From the NCBI RefSeq assembly GCF_000473265.1, contig NZ_KI421511.1, forward strand, positions 5,376,360 to 5,440,359: DNA of 64,000 bases, in the 5' to 3' direction. Source of the DNA: Amycolatopsis thermoflava N1165. GTDB lineage: Bacteria > Actinomycetota > Actinomycetes > Mycobacteriales > Pseudonocardiaceae. Position 1 is the stretch's first letter; every line of letters starts with the position of its first letter. Positions 8,083 through 16,729 of the stretch are shown piece by piece. Below the pieces are notes generated by a model. The model was not told the DNA's origin. It ran no database searches and was given only the letters and a program-made list of their open reading frames with translations. A program made the position numbers and the translations under genes.

Positions 8083-9771
8083 CTACCTCGACAAGAGCAA
8101 CAACGCCGCGGGCGAGACGGTCACCACGAGACCGACCAGCACCGCGAGCACCGTGGTCTGGATGTCGTCCGCGCGGCGGATGCGCCGCACGATCCACACC
8201 AGCCCGACGATCACGACCAGCGCGGCGATCAGCGCGGCGGCCGGGATCTGGCCCCACAGCCAGTTGAAGCCCAGCCACACCGCCGCGCCGCCGACCACGC
8301 CACCGGCCAGCTGGCCGGCCATCGACAGCCACTGCTTGGCAGGCGACGGCTCCGCCTCCCGCTTCTTCGCGCGGGCCGGCTCGTCGGCGTCCGCCGCGGG
8401 CTCGTCGTCGTAGTCGTAGGGCTGCTCGGCGGCCTCCTCGGCGGGGCCGAAGTCGCCGAACTCGTCGACGTCGTCGTCATCGTCGGCGAACGGGTCGTGG
8501 AACCCGGTGGCCTCGAGCGCCTCGCCGGGGTCGTCCTGAGGCGGACGGCCGGGCAGATGCGGCGGCGCGTGGAACCCCGTGGGCTCGTCGGCGTCCGACG
8601 CGTCCCGCACCGGCGGCATCAGCCCGACCTCGGTCTCCTCCTCCGCCGGCGTCTCTTCGCGGCCACGGCGCCAACGCTGCAGCCCCGCGGGCGGCGCGGA
8701 CAGCCCGGCGGGCGGCGCGTCCGGAGCGGGTTCCTCGGCCGGCTTGACCTCGCCGACCGGCTCGAACTGCTCGGTGCTCGGGTCCGGCGGCGGGGTGGCG
8801 CGCGCCGGGGCGCGACGCGGACGGCGCGGCGGCGGGAACGTGCCGGTGGCCCGGCCCCCGGCAGGCGGCGCGTCCGGGTCGACGGGGGCGTCGAGACCGT
8901 CCAGGCGGGCGGCCAGCCCGGTGCTGGTCTCCTCGCCCGGCGGACGGCGGCGCAGCGGCGGCGGCACGGCCTCCGCCGGCGGCACCGGCAGGGCGCCGGA
9001 GTCCTGCGGGGGCAGCGGAAGCGCCCCCGACTCCTGGGGCGGGCGGCGCACGAAACCGGAGTCCTGCGGGTGCGGTCGCCGCAGCGGCATCGAGTCCTGC
9101 GGCGGGGGCGGCAGCGCGCCGGTGTTCGGGCGCGCGAACCCGCCCGAGTCCTGCTGACCGCGGCGCGGCGGGGCGCCGGGGCCGGGCGGCTCCGGGGTGA
9201 CCGGCCGCGGCAGGGCGGCCGAGCTCTGCTGACCAGGGGGAACGGGCTGGCCGGGGGCGACGGGCGGCTCGGGCGTCACCGGCCGCGGCAGGGCCGCGGA
9301 ACTCTGTTGTCCGGGCGGCACGGGCTGCCCGGGGTTGTCCGGCAGGACCGGTCGCGGCATCGCCGCCGAACTCTGCTGGCCGGGCGGTACGGGCGGTACG
9401 GGAGGACCGGCGTGACCGGGCGGAACCTGCTGCCCGGGCGGTACCGACGGCCCCGGCGGCGGGCCCGGTTCGGGACGGCGGAACCCACCCGAGTCCTGTC
9501 GGCCGGGCGAGTCGGGCATGGCACGACGGCCGCCGTTGCGCCCGGGCGGCGCGCCGTTGGGCCCCGCGCCGTTGGCGCGGACCCGGTCGATGATCGCCTG
9601 CGGGCCGGTCTCCGTCGGGTCCTGGGCGCGGCGCGGGCCCTCGTTCTCCTCCGGCGCGTCGTCGTCGGCCGCGCGCCGGCGGCGCCGCCTGCCCTCGATG
9701 TTGCCGCCGTGCAGGGCGAGCAACTCGGCGACGGTCTTCTGCGAGCGGTCTTCTCGGCTCTCTCGGCTCAT
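8083..9771 (-). CDS. Pro-rich protein with C-terminal membrane domain (Rv0497-like)
   Basis: The 562-residue protein has three parts. The conserved N-terminus carries KTVAELLALHGG. About 400 residues of Pro/Gln/Gly-rich low complexity follow, with repeats of GQQSSAALPRPV (three) and QDSG (about six). The C-terminal 85 residues hold two or three membrane segments, one of which includes AALIAALVVIVGLVWIVRRI. It sits where the much shorter Rv0497 lies in M. tuberculosis, so the middle appears to be a lineage expansion. The long disordered tail would be cytoplasmic if the N-terminus is inside. Function unknown; a scaffold role in the envelope is possible. Confidence 0.8.
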   Translation of the reverse strand: MSRESREDRSQKTVAELLALHGGNIEGRRRRRRAADDDAPEENEGPRRAQDPTETGPQAIIDRVRANGAGPNGAPPGRNGGRRAMPDSPGRQDSGGFRRPEPGPPPGPSVPPGQQVPPGHAGPPVPPVPPGQQSSAAMPRPVLPDNPGQPVPPGQQSSAALPRPVTPEPPVAPGQPVPPGQQSSAALPRPVTPEPPGPGAPPRRGQQDSGGFARPNTGALPPPPQDSMPLRRPHPQDSGFVRRPPQESGALPLPPQDSGALPVPPAEAVPPPLRRRPPGEETSTGLAARLDGLDAPVDPDAPPAGGRATGTFPPPRRPRRAPARATPPPDPSTEQFEPVGEVKPAEEPAPDAPPAGLSAPPAGLQRWRRGREETPAEEETEVGLMPPVRDASDADEPTGFHAPPHLPGRPPQDDPGEALEATGFHDPFADDDDDVDEFGDFGPAEEAAEQPYDYDDEPAADADEPARAKKREAEPSPAKQWLSMAGQLAGGVVGGAAVWLGFNWLWGQIPAAALIAALVVIVGLVWIVRRIRRADDIQTTVLAVLVGLVVTVSPAALLLLSR

Positions 9772-9859
9772 CGTGTCATCCCAAACAGCGCGTAGGGCCA
9801 CAAGACGCGGGCTCGTGTACTGCACACGCCCACCACCGCCTTACGCATCCTTCCGCCTT

Positions 9860-10867
9860 TCACCGTGCCTGATCGAGCTCACCGAGGTCCAGCCGGTTGC
9901 TGTCACCGGTGGTTCTGCCGCGGCGAACAGTCGCCTCGTCACCGTTGGAGTGATCAAGTCGCCGCAGGATGACGCCCTCTCGCAGCGCCCAGGGACAGAT
10001 CTCCAGTTCTTCCAGCGACAGCGCCCGCATCGCGGCCTGCGCCACCAGCGCCCCACCTGCGAGCTGGTGCGCGCGGCTCGCGCTGACCCCTTCCAGCTCG
10101 GCGAGGTCGGCCGCCTCCATCCGGGAGATGAACGCGATGAGCTGCCGCAGTGCGGTCTGGGACAGGGTACGGCGTACCCGCGGACCGGCTGCGGAGGGAG
10201 CCGCCCCGGTCAGCCTGGCCAGGGACCGGAAGGTCTTCGAGGTGGCCACCACGCGGTCCGGCAGGCCGAGCTTGGCGACCCGTTTCGCCAGCGGCGCCAG
10301 CTGGTCCTCCAGCCACGCCGACGTCGAGACCAGCTCGGACCGGGTCGGCGGGTCGTGGGCGAACCGGGTGCGGGTGATGCGGCCCGCGCCGAGCGGCAGC
10401 GACTCCGCGAGCGCCGGCTCCTCGTCGATCCCCATCGCGACTTCCAGCGAACCGCCCCCGATGTCGAGCACCAGCAACTGACCGGCCGACCAGCCGAACC
10501 ACCGGCGCACCGCGAGGAAAGTCAACCGCGCTTCGTCAACACCGGACAGCACGGTCAGCTCGACACCGGTCTCGTCCGCGACCTTCCGCAGCACGTCGGA
10601 GCTGTTGTCCGCCTCGCGCACCGCCGACGTGGCGAACGCCATCAGCTCCTCGCACCCGAGCCTCGCCGCGGCGGCCTTCGCGTTCTCGATGGCCTCGACC
10701 AGCGCCTGCGCGCCCTGCTTGGAGAGGTGGTTGTTCTTGGTGATCTGCTCGGCCAGCCGCAGCACGGTCTTCTCGGAGTGCATCGGCGTCGGGTGCGCGC
10801 CGCGGTGCGCGTCCACCACGAGCAGGTGGACGGTGTTGGAACCGACGTCGAGGACCCCTAGGCGCAC
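9860..10867 (-). CDS. Ppx/GppA family exopolyphosphatase
   Basis: This 335-residue protein carries the ASKHA-fold motifs of Ppx/GppA phosphatases: LGVLDVGSNTVHLLV at the N-terminus, ATSAVREADNS, and LVLDIGGGSLEVAMG. Short members such as Rv0496 are exopolyphosphatases acting on short-chain polyphosphate and may affect (p)ppGpp. It is transcribed with the downstream Rv0497-like gene and lies next to the phosphate-type two-component system, so a link to phosphate balance is likely but not shown. Confidence 0.88.
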   Translation of the reverse strand: MRLGVLDVGSNTVHLLVVDAHRGAHPTPMHSEKTVLRLAEQITKNNHLSKQGAQALVEAIENAKAAAARLGCEELMAFATSAVREADNSSDVLRKVADETGVELTVLSGVDEARLTFLAVRRWFGWSAGQLLVLDIGGGSLEVAMGIDEEPALAESLPLGAGRITRTRFAHDPPTRSELVSTSAWLEDQLAPLAKRVAKLGLPDRVVATSKTFRSLARLTGAAPSAAGPRVRRTLSQTALRQLIAFISRMEAADLAELEGVSASRAHQLAGGALVAQAAMRALSLEELEICPWALREGVILRRLDHSNGDEATVRRGRTTGDSNRLDLGELDQAR

Positions 10868-10934
10868 AAAGCCCTACGGTACCGGTCCCCACCGTGTGCG
10901 GCCGCAAAGTGCCGGATAGGCCACCTCTGCTTGC

Positions 10935-11624
10935 TCAGGACTCGAACTTGTACCCGAGCCCGCGGACGGTGACCAGGTGCCGCGGCGAGCCCGGGTCCGG
11001 TTCGATCTTCGACCGCAGGCGCTTGACGTGGACGTCCAGCGTCTTGGTGTCGCCGACGTAGTCCGCACCCCACACCCGGTCGATCAGCTGCCCGCGGGTG
11101 AGCACCCGGCCGACGTTGCGCAGCAGGTATTCGAGCAGGTCGAACTCCTTGAGCGGCAGCGACACCTCGCCGCCGTCGACGGTGACCACGTGCCGTTCCA
11201 CGTCCATCCGCACCGGGCCTGCCGCGAGCACCAGCGGCGCCAGCTCGCCGTCCCCGCCGGTCTCGCCGCCACGGCGGAGCACCGCGCGGATGCGGGCGAT
11301 CAGCTCGCGCGCCGAGTACGGCTTGGTCACGTAGTCGTCGGCGCCCAGCTCCAGGCCCACGACCTTGTCGATCTCGCTGTCCCGGGCGGTCACCATGATC
11401 ACCGGGACCGCCGAGCGCTGCCGCAGCTGCTTGCACACGTCGGTGCCGCTCATGCCGGGCAGCATCAGGTCGAGCAGGACGATGTCGGCGCCGTTGCGGT
11501 CGAACTCGTCCAGGGCCTGCTGGCCGTTGGTGGCGACGGCGGCCGTGAACCCCTCCTTGCGCAGCAGGAAGGCCAACGGGTCGGCGAAGGACTCCTCGTC
11601 CTCGACGATGAGCACTCTCGTCAC
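10935..11624 (-). CDS. regX3: Response regulator of the RegX3/PhoP type
   Basis: This is a 229-residue OmpR-family regulator. The receiver domain has the acidic pocket VEDEE and phospho-acceptor Asp52 (VLLDLMLPGMSG); the C-terminal winged helix contains LPLKEFDLLEYLLRNVGRVL and DVHVKRLRSKIEPDPGSP. It pairs with the sensor kinase upstream, whose stop shares one base with this GTG start. GGAGG lies 6 bases before the start. Orthologues respond to phosphate starvation (RegX3 in mycobacteria, PhoP in Streptomyces). Confidence 0.93.
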   Translation of the reverse strand: MTRVLIVEDEESFADPLAFLLRKEGFTAAVATNGQQALDEFDRNGADIVLLDLMLPGMSGTDVCKQLRQRSAVPVIMVTARDSEIDKVVGLELGADDYVTKPYSARELIARIRAVLRRGGETGGDGELAPLVLAAGPVRMDVERHVVTVDGGEVSLPLKEFDLLEYLLRNVGRVLTRGQLIDRVWGADYVGDTKTLDVHVKRLRSKIEPDPGSPRHLVTVRGLGYKFES

Positions 11625-12844
11625 TACTTTCCTCCCTGGTTCCGGCCGTCCTTGGCCGCGGTCACGACGAGCCGCGACAGCTGCGCGGGGGTCTGTCCGT
11701 CCGGTGCCGCGGGGGTTCCGTCCCCGTTGCGCCCGGACTGGTGCATCGGGATCCGCAGCGTGAACGTCGATCCCGTGCCCGGCATGCTCCACAGCTTGAC
11801 CTCGCCGCCGTGGTTGGCGGCGACGTGCTTGACGATGGCCAGCCCGAGGCCGGTGCCACCGGTGGCGCGCGAGCGCGCCTTGTCCGCGCGGTAGAAGCGT
11901 TCGAAGACGCGCTGCTGGTCCTCCTCGGCGATGCCGATGCCGCGGTCGGTGACCGCGATCTCGACCATGCCGCCGGACAGGCGCCTGCTGATCGACACCG
12001 GGCTGCCCTGCGGCGAGTAGTTCACGGCGTTGTCGAGCAGGTTCGACAACGCCGTGACCAGCAGCGTCCGGTCCCCTTCGACGAGCAGGCCGCTCGGCTC
12101 GTCGGTGGTGATCTCGATTTCGCGGGACTCCGCGGACAGGCGGGTGCGGCCCAGCGCCTCCCGCACGACGGCGTCCACCTCGACCACGTTCAGGTCGGGC
12201 AGCCGCTCGGCGCCCTGCAGCCGGGACAGCGCGATGAGCTCGCTGACGAGCGTGCCCAGCCGGGTCGACTCGTGCAGGATCTTGCCGCCGAAGCGGCGCA
12301 CCTCCTCGACGTCGTCCGCCGCGTCCAGCACCGCCTCGGCGAGCAGCGCGATCGCGCCGACCGGGGTCTTCAGCTCGTGGCTGACGTTCGCGACGAAGTC
12401 CCGCCGGACGGCCTCCAGCCGGGCGGCCTCGGAGTGGTCCACCGCCTCGACGACGGTGAACCCCTCGCCGAGCGGGCGGATCTCGGCGACCACGGCCTCC
12501 GGCTGGCGGCCGCGGGCCTCCAGCGGCGACAGGTCGATCTCCATCGGGTCGCCGGTCTCCTCGACCTGCTCGGCCGCGACCCGCGCGCGCGGGTCGGCGC
12601 GATTGGCCTGGACCAGTCCGAGCGCCTCGGCGCGGCGGTTGAACAGCACCAGGTCGCCGAAGCGGTTCAGCACCAGAATCCCGTTGTTCGACGAGCGCAC
12701 CAGCCTGAGCAGCAGTTCCGCCACCGTGGGGCCCGCCGGCCGCCGCTGGGCCCGCCTGCGCCTGAGCCGCGGAACGAGGAAACCCGCGATCAGGCCGACC
12801 AGCAGACAGCCGACGGCCAGCAGGACCGCACCGGGTGCACTCAC
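11624..12844 (-). CDS. senX3: Sensor histidine kinase SenX3/PhoR
   Basis: This 406-residue membrane kinase has one clear N-terminal membrane segment (residues 4-24) followed by an Arg cluster, a PAS-like segment (NNGILVLNRFGDLVLFNRRA), the H-box VANVSHELKTPVG with His156, and the ATPase boxes NLLDNAVNYS, DRGIGIAEEDQQRVF and GGTGLGLAIVKHV. It autophosphorylates and passes phosphate to the adjacent regulator. It starts at GTG 12844, and three 11-bp direct repeats upstream resemble a PHO box, which would give autoregulation. Confidence 0.93.
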   Translation of the reverse strand: MSAPGAVLLAVGCLLVGLIAGFLVPRLRRRRAQRRPAGPTVAELLLRLVRSSNNGILVLNRFGDLVLFNRRAEALGLVQANRADPRARVAAEQVEETGDPMEIDLSPLEARGRQPEAVVAEIRPLGEGFTVVEAVDHSEAARLEAVRRDFVANVSHELKTPVGAIALLAEAVLDAADDVEEVRRFGGKILHESTRLGTLVSELIALSRLQGAERLPDLNVVEVDAVVREALGRTRLSAESREIEITTDEPSGLLVEGDRTLLVTALSNLLDNAVNYSPQGSPVSISRRLSGGMVEIAVTDRGIGIAEEDQQRVFERFYRADKARSRATGGTGLGLAIVKHVAANHGGEVKLWSMPGTGSTFTLRIPMHQSGRNGDGTPAAPDGQTPAQLSRLVVTAAKDGRNQGGK

Positions 12845-12927
12845 GGGTGAATCGTAAGCATGGAGGTGGCCGTTTGGCCTAGTCCTGGCTGCCTTCTCGT
12901 GATGGCTGTGACACCTTCACAACGCGT

Positions 12928-12960
12928 GTTCGCAACCGGTTCAACCTGCGTTTACTCACC
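12928..12960 (+). promoter_or_regulatory. PHO-box-like direct repeats upstream of senX3-regX3
   Basis: Three contiguous 11-base units read GTTCGCAACCG, GTTCAACCTGC and GTTTACTCACC. They match the GTTCA-type 11-bp direct-repeat pattern bound by Streptomyces PhoP, the RegX3 orthologue. The last unit overlaps the end of the aldo/keto reductase gene. Confidence 0.6.
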
Positions 12961-13842
12961 TCGTCCCGGCTCGTGACCATTCACCCCGTCGAGCCGCGCG
13001 AGTTCCTCTTCGGACAGCCGCAGCGACGCCGCCGCGATGTTCTCCTCGAGGTGCTCGACGCTGCCCGTGCCCGGGATGGCGAGCACGTTCGGCCCCTGGT
13101 GGAGGGTCCAGGCGAGCCGGACCTGCGCCGGGCTGACACCGTGGTCCCGCGCGATCGCGCTGACGGTCTCGTCTTCCGCGCCGCTGGCGATGGCGAAGAA
13201 CGGGACGAACGCCACCTTCTGGTCGGCGCACAGGCGGACGAAGTCGTCGTCCTCGCGCCGGACGGTGAGGCCGTACTGGTTCTGCACGCACACCACCGGC
13301 GCGATGGCCTGCGCCTCGGCTAGGTGCTCCGGGCCGACGTTGGAGATGCCCAGGTGCCGGATCAGACCCTCCTGCCGCAGTTCGGCGAGCGCGCCGAACC
13401 GGTCGGCGAGCGAGCCGGCGCCGCGGTCCAGGGTGCTGCCGATGCGCAGGTTGACGACGTCGAGGTGGTCCCGGCCGAGCTGCCGGATGTTCTCCTCCAC
13501 CTGCAGCCGCAGCTGCTCCGGGGTCGCCTCCGGCAGGAACGAGCCGTCGAGCGCGCGGCCCGGCCCGACCTTGGTGGTGATCACCAGGTCGTCCGGGTAG
13601 GGGTTGAGCGCGGTGCTGATCAGCTCGTTGGCCGAACGCAGCGGGGAGAAGTAGAAGGCGGCGGTGTCGATGTGGTTGACGCCCAGTTCGACGGCCCGGC
13701 GCAGGACGGCGATGGCCTGGTCACGGTCGAGCCGGCCGTCGCCGGAGATGGCCAGCCGCATGGCGCCGTAGCCCATGCGGTTCACGGTGAGGTCGCCGAG
13801 CTGCCAGGTGCCTGCCGCACCGGCGTTGATCGTTTCGGTCAT
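12952..13842 (-). CDS. Aldo/keto reductase
   Basis: This 296-residue NADPH-dependent oxidoreductase is a TIM barrel. The catalytic tetrad region is visible as HIDTAAFYFSP (Asp and Tyr), ITTKVGPG (Lys) and DHLDVVNLRIGS (His). The C-terminal cofactor segment IPGTGSVEHLEENIAAASLRL is typical. Start ATG 13842 leaves a 67-bp gap to a divergent regulator gene that holds an inverted repeat, so that regulator probably controls it. The substrate is unknown. Confidence 0.88.
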   Translation of the reverse strand: MTETINAGAAGTWQLGDLTVNRMGYGAMRLAISGDGRLDRDQAIAVLRRAVELGVNHIDTAAFYFSPLRSANELISTALNPYPDDLVITTKVGPGRALDGSFLPEATPEQLRLQVEENIRQLGRDHLDVVNLRIGSTLDRGAGSLADRFGALAELRQEGLIRHLGISNVGPEHLAEAQAIAPVVCVQNQYGLTVRREDDDFVRLCADQKVAFVPFFAIASGAEDETVSAIARDHGVSPAQVRLAWTLHQGPNVLAIPGTGSVEHLEENIAAASLRLSEEELARLDGVNGHEPGRGE

Positions 13843-13882
13843 GGCTCCAGGTTGGTCCGGCGCTCGCGGACGCGCCGCAGCT

Positions 13883-13898
13883 TGGCAACTTGCTGCCA
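13883..13898. promoter_or_regulatory. Inverted repeat between AKR and HTH genes
   Basis: TGGCA at 13883-13887 and TGCCA at 13894-13898 form a perfect 5-6-5 dyad in the 67-bp divergent promoter. It is a candidate operator for the adjacent regulator. Confidence 0.45.
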
Positions 13899-13909
13899 CA
13901 CTGGTCGTC

Positions 13910-14539
13910 ATGGACGTGCTGGTGCGCGGTGAGGCCGAGTTGTTCGCGCGGACGGCCCACCTGTTCTCCTCGGCGCGGGAGATCTTCTGCGCCGCGAACG
14001 ACCTGCACACGTGGGCGACGGCGCACCAGGTGCCGCACAGCCGGCAGCGGGACATGGCCGGCCGGACCGTGCGGAAGCTGTACCGGCCCGCGTCGCTGCT
14101 GCAGCCGGGCGGGGTGGCGCACCTGCGCGAGCGGGAGCGGCTGGGCGCGCGGATCCGGATCACGCTGGACGAGATCAACGAGACGATCGTGCTGGACCGG
14201 AAGGTGGCGATCCTGGCGGGCGACGCGGCGAGCGGCGAGCGCGGCTACACGGTCGTCACCAGCCCCGAGGTGATCGGCAGCGTGACGAGCCTGTTCAACG
14301 CCGCCTGGCGGGCAGGCACCGAGCTGGCGATCTACGAGACGGAGTTCGCCGAGGTCAGGGCGCTGGCGCCGCGGATACTCGACGAGCTGGCCGCGGGCAG
14401 CAAGGACGAGGCGGCCGCGCGGGCGCTGGGGCTGAGCGTGCGCACCTACCGGCGGCGGGTGGCGGAGCTGATGGACGCGCTGGGCGCGACGTCCCGTTTC
14501 CAGGCGGGGGTGCGGGCCCGGCAGCTAGGACTGGTCTAG
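13910..14539 (+). CDS. HTH transcriptional regulator (TrmB/LuxR-like)
   Basis: This is a 209-residue protein. Its first 150 residues include VRGEAELFARTAHLFSSARE and a DRKVAILAGD segment, similar to the effector part of TrmB/LuxR-like actinobacterial regulators. The C-terminus is a helix-turn-helix (DEAAARALGLSVRTYRRRVA). It starts at ATG 13910, divergent from the aldo/keto reductase. The last 15 bp overlap the 3' end of the convergent TetR gene. The ligand is unknown. Confidence 0.75.
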   Translation: MDVLVRGEAELFARTAHLFSSAREIFCAANDLHTWATAHQVPHSRQRDMAGRTVRKLYRPASLLQPGGVAHLRERERLGARIRITLDEINETIVLDRKVAILAGDAASGERGYTVVTSPEVIGSVTSLFNAAWRAGTELAIYETEFAEVRALAPRILDELAAGSKDEAAARALGLSVRTYRRRVAELMDALGATSRFQAGVRARQLGLV

Positions 14540-15124
14540 CGCGTCGAGGTGGGTCCGGAGCGCCGACAGCGCCGCCGCGGGCGACCACAGGTCCGGGTGC
14601 AGGACCCCGTTCAGGCTCAGGCCGTCGATCAGCGCCGTGAGCCGCCGCACCTCGGTGTCCGGATCGTCGAGGTCCAGCGCGGCGAGGACGCGCCGGACCA
14701 GCGCCCGCGTCCCGGCCGCCGCCTCACGCGCCAGGTCCGCCAGCCGCTCGTCGGTGCGTGACGCCACCGCGAACTCGAGGAACACCGTCACCTCGGCCCG
14801 CCGGACGTCGTCGAGCGGCAGCAGTTCGGCCAGCAGTTCGGTCCGCGCCGCGCGGCGCTCGGCCGGGGACAGCCCGCCGACGTCGCCGAGCGCTTCGACC
14901 TTCTCGGTCAGCCGGGCGGACACGCGGTCGATGACGGTCCGCATGGCGAAGCGCATCAGCTCGGCCTGGCCGTCGAAGTAGTGCCGGACGGAGCCGACGT
15001 TCAGGCCGGCCTCGGCCGCCACCGTCCGCAGCGACACCCGGTGCAGCCCCTCGCGCACGGCCAGCCGGAACAGCGCGTCGGCCACCTCCGCCCGCCTGCT
15101 CTCCGGATCCACGATCTTCGGCAC
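14525..15124 (-). CDS. TetR family regulator
   Basis: This 199-residue protein has an N-terminal TetR helix-turn-helix (RTVAAEAGLNVGSVRHYF) and a helical ligand domain. GTG 15124 lies next to two related 16-bp palindromes that also cover the region in front of the divergent 59-residue membrane protein gene. By the usual TetR arrangement it should repress both itself and that gene. Its 3' end overlaps the convergent HTH gene by 15 bp. Confidence 0.88.
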   Translation of the reverse strand: MPKIVDPESRRAEVADALFRLAVREGLHRVSLRTVAAEAGLNVGSVRHYFDGQAELMRFAMRTVIDRVSARLTEKVEALGDVGGLSPAERRAARTELLAELLPLDDVRRAEVTVFLEFAVASRTDERLADLAREAAAGTRALVRRVLAALDLDDPDTEVRRLTALIDGLSLNGVLHPDLWSPAAALSALRTHLDALDQS

Positions 15125-15134
15125 CTGGCCTTTG

Positions 15135-15175
15135 TATCACAGCTGTGCTAACTTCTATTTATCACAGTTGGGATA
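15135..15175. promoter_or_regulatory. Twin TetR operators
   Basis: Two 16-bp near-palindromes, TATCACAGCTGTGCTA (15135-15150) and TATCACAGTTGGGATA (15160-15175), are 25 bp apart centre to centre, between a TetR gene and its divergent neighbour. The first contains the perfect core CACAGCTGTG. Confidence 0.75.
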
Positions 15176-15191
15176 TAAAGGAGGCGTTGCT

Positions 15192-15371
15192 GTGGAAACC
15201 CTGCTCACCGTGCTGCTGGTCCGGTTCGCGCTGATCGCGGCGGTGGTCGTGGCGCTCGCGCTCGTCGTCCTCGCGGTCGTACTCGTGCTGCACCGGCGGG
15301 GCAAGGGCGATCAGGCACGCCGGGTGGCGCGCACGGCGGCCGAGTTCGCTCAGCGTCGGATCGGGCGCTGA
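15192..15371 (+). CDS. Small single-span membrane protein, 59 aa
   Basis: The protein is one long hydrophobic segment (residues 3-35, containing FALIAAVVVALALVVLAVVL) followed by a basic, Arg-rich tail. GTG 15192 has a strong AAAGGAGG 7 bases upstream. It is the only gene transcribed away from the TetR regulator and is followed at once by a terminator, so it is a mono-cistronic target. It is not recognised as a family; a small transporter subunit or membrane-stress peptide is possible. Confidence 0.7.
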   Translation: METLLTVLLVRFALIAAVVVALALVVLAVVLVLHRRGKGDQARRVARTAAEFAQRRIGR

Positions 15372-15377
15372 ACGCGA

Positions 15378-15409
15378 AAACGCCGGCTCCCCCAGGGGAG
15401 CCGGCGTTT
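15378..15409. terminator. Bidirectional terminator
   Basis: A near-perfect stem (AACGCCGGCTCCCC paired with GGGGAGCCGGCGTT) flanked by A-runs on one side and T-runs on the other lies between the small membrane-protein gene and the convergent gpmA. Confidence 0.85.
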
Positions 15410-15422
15410 CGGCGGACTGGCG

Positions 15423-16163
15423 TCAGCGGCCCTGGTTGGCGACCGCGGCGGCGGCCTCGGCCGCGGCCTCCGGGTCGAGGTAGGTGCCGCCCGGGTTGGC
15501 CGGCTTCAGGTTTTCGTCCAGGTCGTAGCGCAGCGGGATGCCGGTCGGGATGTTGAGGCCGGCGATGGCGTCGTCGGAAATCCCGTCCAGGTGCTTGACC
15601 AGGGCGCGCAGCGAGTTGCCGTGCGCGGCGACCAGCACCGTCTTGCCCGCGCGCAGGTCCGGCACGATGGCCGAGTCCCAGTACGGCAGCAGCCGCGCGA
15701 CGACGTCCTTCAGGCACTCCGTCAGCGGCGCGTCCGGGCCGTAGCGGACGTCGGTGTCCTGGCTGAACTCGCTGCCGCGCTCGATCGGCGGCGGCGGCAC
15801 GTCGTAGGAACGGCGCCAGAGCATGAACTGCTCCTCGCCGAACTCGTCCCGGACCTGCTTCTTGTTCTTGCCCTGGAGCGCGCCGTAGTGCCGCTCGTTG
15901 AGCCGCCAGTCGCGGCGCACCGGGATCCAGTGCCGGTCGGCGACGTCGAGCGCGATGTTGGCGGTCGAGATCGCCCGGCGCAGCAGCGACGTGTGGACGA
16001 CGTCGGGCAGCAGACCGCCCTCCGCGAGCAGCTCACCGCCCTTGCGGGCCTCCTGCTGCCCGAGCTCGGACAGGGGCACGTCGACCCAGCCGGTGAACAG
16101 GTTCTCGGCGTTCCAGGTGCTCTGCCCGTGGCGGAGCAGCACCAGCGTCCCAAGTTCGGCCAT
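15423..16163 (-). CDS. gpmA: 2,3-bisphosphoglycerate-dependent phosphoglycerate mutase
   Basis: This glycolytic enzyme of 246 residues interconverts 3- and 2-phosphoglycerate. It shows the phospho-histidine motif [10 protein letters not shown] (His12), the dPGM block [30 protein letters not shown], and the second histidine in [20 protein letters not shown]. The length fits the family. The gene is Rv0489 (gpm1)-like in position, although in M. tuberculosis it lies directly beside senX3, whereas here a four-gene block separates them. Confidence 0.95.
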   Translation of the reverse strand: MAELGTLVLLRHGQSTWNAENLFTGWVDVPLSELGQQEARKGGELLAEGGLLPDVVHTSLLRRAISTANIALDVADRHWIPVRRDWRLNERHYGALQGKNKKQVRDEFGEEQFMLWRRSYDVPPPPIERGSEFSQDTDVRYGPDAPLTECLKDVVARLLPYWDSAIVPDLRAGKTVLVAAHGNSLRALVKHLDGISDDAIAGLNIPTGIPLRYDLDENLKPANPGGTYLDPEAAAEAAAAVANQGR

Positions 16164-16729
16164 ACCCGCTAGCCTGCCAGAACACGGCGAGCGACCGGAT
16201 GACGCCCAGAGCTTTCTACAGACAGTGTGTTACCACTCGGTAGAGGTTCGCCCGACTGCACTTTGACCGATTGAGCACCGGTCATGAAAGTGACACTTGC
16301 TGCATACCGTTAACACAGACAGTGAGAATCACTCGAACGGAGTAACCAGTAGTCTTGTGATTACTGGTGGACATCTGACAAGTTGGCTTACGTCCCGCTC
16401 GGCTGGAATTCCACGCACTCCCCAGCCGGACGCGGGGTACGACCGCAGCCTGTCTCCCCCCTGCCGGGCTGCGGCCCCGCCGGCCCCGTTGGCACTCCCC
16501 CTCGCCACCGGGTCCAGAAGCGGCGGGAGCGTTCGCGGGGCGGCTTGAGTTCGCGACTCCCCCTCCCTCAAGCCGCTCCGCCCGCTTCTCCGGTGTGCTC
16601 GCTGCGCTCGCCACCGGGCGGGCGTTCGCACATCGCATTTGGGGGGCGACCCCCCAAACCCCCACGGTGCGAGCTTCTTGCGTTGGCGGGCGCTGGGCGC
16701 GATGGGCTTGGACCAGCGCCGGTGGTTTG
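16164..16729. other. Intergenic region with AT-richer segment and hairpins
   Basis: No convincing gene is seen in 566 bp. The part at 16200-16400 is less GC-rich and holds an inverted repeat ACCAGTA/TACTGGT (16345-16351/16362-16368). The rest is GC-rich with a 10-bp stem GCGGCTTGAG/CTCAAGCCGC (16540-16549/16567-16576) and a perfect 9-bp hairpin TTTGGGGGG-CGA-CCCCCCAAA (16638-16658). The last is 72 bp beyond the YbjN gene stop and could be its terminator. Confidence 0.55.

Noticed and set aside
16282-16665. A 127-codon minus-strand frame in the gpmA-YbjN gap.
   Set aside because: It has no ribosome site and low-complexity composition, and it crosses hairpins; no resemblance to a known family.
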